In this document: positions 41,219-44,842 of the stretch, in pieces | Layout of the letters: each line of letters opens with the position of its first letter | How positions within the stretch are numbered: position 1 is the first letter of the stretch | From: Massilibacteroides sp. | GTDB lineage: Bacteria > Bacteroidota > Bacteroidia > Bacteroidales > Tannerellaceae | DNA: 44,842 bases | Direction: 5' to 3' | Assembly (NCBI GenBank): GCA_028708075.1 | Contig: JAQVZS010000016.1 | Coordinates: 4,052-48,893, forward strand | The notes under the pieces: model-generated | What the model was told of the DNA's origin: nothing | The model's input: the letters and a program-made list of their open reading frames with translations, nothing else | Database searches by the model: none | Translations under genes and position numbers: made by a program

Positions 41219-42295
41219 TTATTTCTGTATGTGTGTATACCAATTATATAAACGTTCTATCCCTTCCCGTATGTCAATACAATGATGCCAGCCCAATCGG
41301 TTAAGTTTTGTAACGTCCGTTAGTTTTCGCAATGTACCGTCGGGTTTATCCGGATTAAAGAGTATCTTTCCGTTATATCCGACTATTTCTTGCACAAGTG
41401 TCGCTGTTTCTTTGATTGAAATGTCTTTTCCCGTTCCAATATTGATATGCGTATTTCGTATTTCACCTTCAGCTGGACATAAATCCTTGAAATTTACGTT
41501 TTGCATGATAAATACGCATGCGTCCGCCATTTCTTCACTCCAAAGAAACTCGCGTAACGGTTTGCCTGTACCCCATAGTTCGACGTGTTGATCGGTTATT
41601 CCATATTTAAGCAATAAGTCGCAAATTGTTTTTTCTTTAGCCTTTCCATCGACACTTTCTACGGGCCGCGCTGAAAGGTCGGTTCTCAGTGCATCCCAAT
41701 TTCCGGACTTAAGACAATGAGCCAGATGTATTTTCCGGATCATGGCCGGTAGAACATGCGAAGTTTCTAAATTGAAGTTATCATTCGGACCGTAAAGATT
41801 GGTCGGCATTACGGCAATATAGTTGGTTCCGTATTGTAAATTGTAGCTTTCGCACATTTTTATACCCGCTATCTTTGCAATAGCATAAGGTTCGTTTGTA
41901 TATTCCAGAGGGGATGTCAGTAAACTGGATTCGACCATTGGTTGCGGCGCTTCGCGGGGATATATACAGGTGCTGCCTAAAAACAGTAATTTTTTTATGT
42001 TATTCACGTATGACGCATGAATGACATTATTCTGAATCATCAGATTTTGATAGATAAAGTCTCCACGGTATTTATTGTTGGCCATGATTCCTCCGACATG
42101 CGCGGCAGAAAGGAAAACATATTCAGGTTTTTCTTCTGCAAAAAAACGATTGACTGCAGTCTGATCAGTTAAATCCAATTCGGTATGGGTTTTCAGCACA
42201 AAATGATGATACCCTTTTTCTTTCAGGTTTTTCAATATTGCGGAGCCGACTAATCCCCGGTGTCCTGCAACAAAAATTTTACTTTCTTTATTCAT
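41219..42295 (-). CDS. fcl: GDP-L-fucose synthase
   Basis: 358-residue epimerase/reductase completing GDP-L-fucose from the Gmd product. It has the NADPH loop [15 protein letters not shown] (residues 10-24), [16 protein letters not shown] (catalytic Ser/Cys region), [18 protein letters not shown] (YxxxK) and [20 protein letters not shown] (catalytic His). It is longer than E. coli Fcl (about 320) because of an insertion around residues 197-225 ([20 protein letters not shown]), common in Bacteroides. Its start overlaps the end of rfbA by 8 bases, pointing to translational coupling. Confidence 0.95.
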   Translation of the reverse strand: MNKESKIFVAGHRGLVGSAILKNLKEKGYHHFVLKTHTELDLTDQTAVNRFFAEEKPEYVFLSAAHVGGIMANNKYRGDFIYQNLMIQNNVIHASYVNNIKKLLFLGSTCIYPREAPQPMVESSLLTSPLEYTNEPYAIAKIAGIKMCESYNLQYGTNYIAVMPTNLYGPNDNFNLETSHVLPAMIRKIHLAHCLKSGNWDALRTDLSARPVESVDGKAKEKTICDLLLKYGITDQHVELWGTGKPLREFLWSEEMADACVFIMQNVNFKDLCPAEGEIRNTHINIGTGKDISIKETATLVQEIVGYNGKILFNPDKPDGTLRKLTDVTKLNRLGWHHCIDIREGIERLYNWYTHIQK

Positions 42296-43175
42296 GTTCT
42301 TTATTTTTGAGCAAGTGTATTAAATATTGACCGTATTGGTTTTTAGCCATTACAGCACCTAATTCTTTTAATTTTCGGTCGTCTATCCAGCCTTTATTAT
42401 AGGCAATTTCTTCAAGGCAGGCAATTTTTAATCCTTGCCTTTTTTCGATAACTTCAATAAACGTAGATGCCTCGGACAAAGAATCATGTGTTCCGGTGTC
42501 CAACCAGGCGAACCCACGTCCCAAAACTTCCACTTTTAAATCGTTATTCTTTAAAAATTCCTGATTTACAGTAGTTATTTCCAATTCACCTCTTGCGGAG
42601 GGCTTTATTTGGCGGGCGATTTCGACGACTTTGTTTGGGTAAAAATAGAGACCAACCACGGCGTAATTTGATTTGGGGTTAGCTGGTTTTTCTTCAATAC
42701 TTAAAACATTCCCATTTTTGTCGAATTCAGCCACGCCGTAGCGTTCCGGATCATTTACATAATAACCGAATACAGTAGCTTTGTTTTCTTTTTCCACATT
42801 TTTCACGGCTTTTTTTAAAGTTGTCGTGAAATTCTGTCCGTAAAAGATATTGTCTCCAAGCACTAAACAAGCCGAATCGTTACCAATAAAATTGGCGCCA
42901 ATAATAAAGGCTTGAGCTAAACCATCCGGAGAAGGTTGCTCTGCGTATTCGAATTTTACACCATAATCCGAACCGTCTCCCAATAACCTGCGGAATCCTG
43001 GAAGATCGTAAGGAGTAGATATGATCAGTATTTCCCGGATTCCGGCTAACATCAGCACAGAAATGGGATAGTATACCATAGGTTTATCGTAAATGGGCAA
43101 AAGTTGTTTAGAAACTCCTTTTGTTATCGGGTATAAGCGGGTGCCCGATCCTCCAGCTAATACAATACCTTTCAT
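42288..43175 (-). CDS. rfbA: Glucose-1-phosphate thymidylyltransferase
   Basis: 295-residue enzyme making dTDP-glucose from dTTP and glucose-1-P. The signature [20 protein letters not shown] (residues 8-27) with [20 protein letters not shown] is that of RfbA/RmlA, and [13 protein letters not shown] and [20 protein letters not shown] follow. Length is typical. The usual partners rfbB, rfbC and rfbD are not in the window; instead it is coupled to fcl and gmd and lies 24 bases after the DedA gene. It probably supplies dTDP-sugars (for example rhamnose) for the same surface glycans. Confidence 0.95.
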   Translation of the reverse strand: MKGIVLAGGSGTRLYPITKGVSKQLLPIYDKPMVYYPISVLMLAGIREILIISTPYDLPGFRRLLGDGSDYGVKFEYAEQPSPDGLAQAFIIGANFIGNDSACLVLGDNIFYGQNFTTTLKKAVKNVEKENKATVFGYYVNDPERYGVAEFDKNGNVLSIEEKPANPKSNYAVVGLYFYPNKVVEIARQIKPSARGELEITTVNQEFLKNNDLKVEVLGRGFAWLDTGTHDSLSEASTFIEVIEKRQGLKIACLEEIAYNKGWIDDRKLKELGAVMAKNQYGQYLIHLLKNKEHE

Positions 43176-43199
43176 AATTGTTTTATAATAAGTGAAATT

Positions 43200-43841
43200 T
43201 TATTTTTTCTTGTTTTTCCATACTTCCACAACGCCTGGAATAACGGAGATGATGATAATGAGTACAATCAGCAATTTTAGATTTTTCTGAACGATTTCCA
43301 ACCCCCCAAAAAAATATCCGGCATACATAAATAATGATACCCAACAAATTCCGCCGATGATATTGTAAAAACCGAAATGGCGGTAAGTCATTTTTCCCAT
43401 TCCTGCCACGAAAGGGGCGAAAGTCCGGATAATTGGGACGAAACGAGCTAAAATAATGGTTTTACCTCCGTGTTTTTCGTAGAAGTGATGGGTCTTTTCC
43501 AAATAACTTTGTTTGAATATTTTTGAACCGGGATTGCTGAACAGTTTTTCTCCGAAAAATTTTCCGATAAGGTAATTGGTCATGTCGCCTAATACAGCTG
43601 CGCAAATAAGTAATAAGACCATAAAATGAACACTGATGTTATTCTCCCCTAAAGCGGCTAATGTGCCGGCGACAAATAAAAGCGAATCTCCCGGTAAAAA
43701 GGGGGTGACTACTAGTCCTGTTTCAAGAAAAATAATGAAAAATAAAATAGCGTAAATCCACATTCCGTATTCAACAACTAGTTCCGCTAAATGAACATCG
43801 ATATGAAGGATAAAATCAAAAAGGAATTGTATTACTTCCAT
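43200..43841 (-). CDS. DedA-family (SNARE-associated/VTT) inner-membrane protein
   Basis: 213 residues with about five hydrophobic segments. The family motif region [20 protein letters not shown] (near 41-60) and [30 protein letters not shown] (near 120-150) are present, with the membrane-embedded acidic and Arg residues thought to bind lipid headgroup or protons. DedA proteins act in lipid-carrier (undecaprenyl-phosphate) or phospholipid flipping. The location directly before nucleotide-sugar genes fits recycling of a glycan lipid carrier, but that is inference. A TAnnTTTG element lies 69 bases upstream. Confidence 0.9.
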   Translation of the reverse strand: MEVIQFLFDFILHIDVHLAELVVEYGMWIYAILFFIIFLETGLVVTPFLPGDSLLFVAGTLAALGENNISVHFMVLLLICAAVLGDMTNYLIGKFFGEKLFSNPGSKIFKQSYLEKTHHFYEKHGGKTIILARFVPIIRTFAPFVAGMGKMTYRHFGFYNIIGGICWVSLFMYAGYFFGGLEIVQKNLKLLIVLIIIISVIPGVVEVWKNKKK

Positions 43842-43909
43842 AAACCTATTAATATATTGTATTCGTTGACATCTTACTTGTTAATGGGTATGTCATAAAA
43901 AGCTTGATG

Positions 43910-43917
43910 CAAACATA
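43910..43917 (-). promoter_or_regulatory. -7 promoter element for the dedA-rfbA-fcl-gmd unit
   Basis: Minus strand TATGTTTG matches TAnnTTTG, 68 bases before the DedA start. No clear -33. Confidence 0.45.
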
Positions 43918-43996
43918 AGTAAAAATTGCAAAAAACAGGTTGTTTTTTTCTATAATAGATACGGAAAGAAATAGGAAAAATTGTAATTGACGAATC

Positions 43997-44371
43997 TTAT
44001 TTTTTAAAAACAAGATAGACGGAAAGAATAAGCAAGATAAAAGCTAAATAGTGGTTCCATTTTAAAACTTCCGATTTAAAAAACAGGGTGGTAAAAATAA
44101 TAAAAACGCTTAAACTGACAACTTCTTGAATTACTTTAAGCTGGATGAGTGAAAATGGTCCTCCGTTGCCTTGAAATCCGACACGATTGGCGGGAACTTG
44201 AAAACAATATTCAAAAAAAGCGATTCCCCAACTAAATAGGATAATTCCGATAAGCGGAAGGCTGGAAAACCAGGACATTTCTTTCAATTTTAAATGTCCA
44301 TACCAGGCAAGTGTCATAAAAATATTTGAAATGACTAGCATGACAACAACATAAATCCCTGAGAGATTCAT
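43997..44371 (-). CDS. DUF486 / DMT-family small membrane protein
   Basis: 124 residues with four hydrophobic helices. The segments LAWYGHLKLKEMSW, SWGIAFFEYCFQVPANRVGF and FSLIQLKVIQEVVSLSVFI are those of the DUF486 family, small members of the drug/metabolite transporter superfamily. These probably work as dimers. Substrate unknown. It lies 40 bases past the tRNA-His terminator with no recognised promoter, and its stop is 155 bases from the DedA start. Confidence 0.85.
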   Translation of the reverse strand: MNLSGIYVVVMLVISNIFMTLAWYGHLKLKEMSWFSSLPLIGIILFSWGIAFFEYCFQVPANRVGFQGNGGPFSLIQLKVIQEVVSLSVFIIFTTLFFKSEVLKWNHYLAFILLILSVYLVFKK

Positions 44372-44411
44372 AAACTCGGCAATTATTAGTACTTTTTATC
44401 CGGTTTTTTTT

Positions 44412-44445
44412 ACTAAAAAAGCGACCATATAACTGATCGCTTTTT
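44412..44445 (-). terminator. Terminator of tRNA-His
   Basis: On the minus strand AAAAAGCGA (44437-44445) pairs with TCGCTTTTT (44416-44424) across an imperfect loop, giving a built-in T tract. It begins 8 bases past the tRNA 3' end. Confidence 0.8.
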
Positions 44446-44452
44446 GATACGG

Positions 44453-44527
44453 GGTGAATGATGGGATTCGAACCCACGACCCTTGGAACCACAATCCAAT
44501 GCTCTAACCAGCTGAGCTACAATCACC
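44453..44527 (-). tRNA. tRNA-His (anticodon GTG)
   Basis: A 75-base tRNA counting the extra G at position -1 (44527) opposite C73 (44453), the histidine identity pair. Acceptor GTGATTG faces CATTCAC with one T:T mismatch at pair 5:68. D arm GCTC-GAGC, anticodon stem TTGGA/TCCAA with loop TTGTGGT, anticodon GTG at 44490-44492, T arm with GGGTTCGAATCCC. The 3' end continues CCG, so CCA is not encoded and must be added. Confidence 0.95.
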
Positions 44528-44563
44528 ATTTTGTCCTATTAGTTTTTCCTTTTTAAGACGGTG

Positions 44564-44594
44564 CAAAGATAGATGTTTTATTTAATAATACAAG
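44564..44594 (-). promoter_or_regulatory. Promoter of tRNA-His
   Basis: Minus strand TATCTTTG (44564-44571) with a weak -33 CTTG (44591-44594) 19 bases upstream. The -33 abuts the folD terminator. Confidence 0.6.
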
Positions 44595-44620
44595 CAAAAA
44601 AGGGACAAAAAGGATCCCTT
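44595..44620 (-). terminator. Terminator of folD, overlapping its stop codon
   Basis: Minus strand AAGGGA (44615-44620) pairs with TCCCTT (44600-44605) across 9 bases and is followed by T residues. The stem starts within the TAA stop of folD (44619-44621). Confidence 0.6.
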
Positions 44621-44842
44621 ATTTGTAAATTTCTTTTTTGCCAGCAAGAAGTGTATTTTTCATCAACGAAATAATCGTCATTGGGCCGACGCCACCTGGA
44701 ACAGGGGTAATATAAGAACATTTTGGCGCTACTTCATCAAACTTAACGTCTCCGGTTAGCTTATATCCGCTTTTGGTTACGCTGCTCGGCATACGCGTTG
44801 TACCCACATCGATTACGACTGCACCGTCTTTAACCATATCCG
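44619..44842 (-). CDS. folD: Methylenetetrahydrofolate dehydrogenase/cyclohydrolase FolD, C-terminal part (cut by window edge)
   Basis: The last 74 or so residues of FolD, which interconverts 5,10-methylene- and 10-formyl-tetrahydrofolate in the cytoplasm. Visible are [17 protein letters not shown] (NADP-domain strand and loop), [20 protein letters not shown] and [20 protein letters not shown], the highly conserved C-terminal signature of the family. The frame is open to the window edge and the start lies beyond it, so the internal Met at 44837 is not the start. Confidence 0.93.
   Translation of the reverse strand, partial: DMVKDGAVVIDVGTTRMPSSVTKSGYKLTGDVKFDEVAPKCSYITPVPGGVGPMTIISLMKNTLLAGKKEIYK

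Noticed and set aside
44232-44492. 86-codon ORF overlapping tRNA-His and the DUF486 gene
   Set aside because: It runs through a tRNA and its terminator and is out of frame with the membrane protein.

Overview
This window is chromosomal DNA from a member of the Bacteroidales (Bacteroidota), most likely from the Tannerellaceae/Porphyromonadaceae side of the order; genus is not established. The evidence is the gene set (DUF5686 outer-membrane protein, DUF5063 protein, OmpA-like porin, eukaryote-type GH13_8 branching enzyme, indolepyruvate oxidoreductase pair). Recurrent -7 elements of the Bacteroidetes form TAnnTTTG also sit in front of many genes, in place of E. coli-type -10 boxes. No phage, transposon, CRISPR array or SusC/SusD pair is visible. 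Most of the window is compact housekeeping DNA, mainly on the minus strand.

Layout. 1-3.7 kb: the 5' part of malate dehydrogenase (cut by the window edge), then a tight cluster DUF5063 - RNase D-like exonuclease - RlmI-like rRNA methyltransferase, and a secreted DUF4858-like protein. 3.8-6.9 kb: remains of a Na+/H+ antiporter (NhaC family) directly behind a large DUF5686 outer-membrane protein gene. 7-15 kb: mfd - acyl-CoA synthetase - beta-mannosidase as one transcription unit. 15-20.7 kb: a sugar-nucleotidyltransferase, a GH78-type rhamnosidase, and iorB/iorA. 20.8-27.3 kb: mltG, tRNA-Ser(GCT) with a clear promoter and terminator, a possible 30-residue lipoprotein, glgB-manA on the plus strand, serS, and an NlpC/P60 lipoprotein. 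27.3-31.4 kb: a Fur-family regulator plus a zinc/cadmium-type P-type ATPase (plus strand), facing a patatin-like lipase and an M23 peptidase.

31.5-38.4 kb holds the most unusual unit: a five-gene minus-strand operon. In transcription order it encodes a secreted fusion of a glycerophosphodiester phosphodiesterase domain to a BNR/sialidase-like domain, a LacI-family regulator, a DapA/NanA-superfamily lyase, an L-fucose isomerase, and an MFS transporter. It has a Bacteroidetes promoter whose spacer contains an AAACGTTT palindrome of the kind bound by LacI/PurR-family proteins, and a strong terminator. It has a sugar isomerase and a class I lyase but no sugar kinase, so its pathway is not the textbook L-fucose route.

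38.4-44.8 kb: a 0.47 kb AT-rich spacer with repeated TTTTGACAACTGT motifs, an abundant-type OmpA porin gene with its own promoter and terminator, then DedA - rfbA - fcl - gmd (nucleotide-sugar synthesis, including GDP-L-fucose), a DUF486 membrane protein, tRNA-His(GTG), and the 3' end of folD (cut by the window edge).
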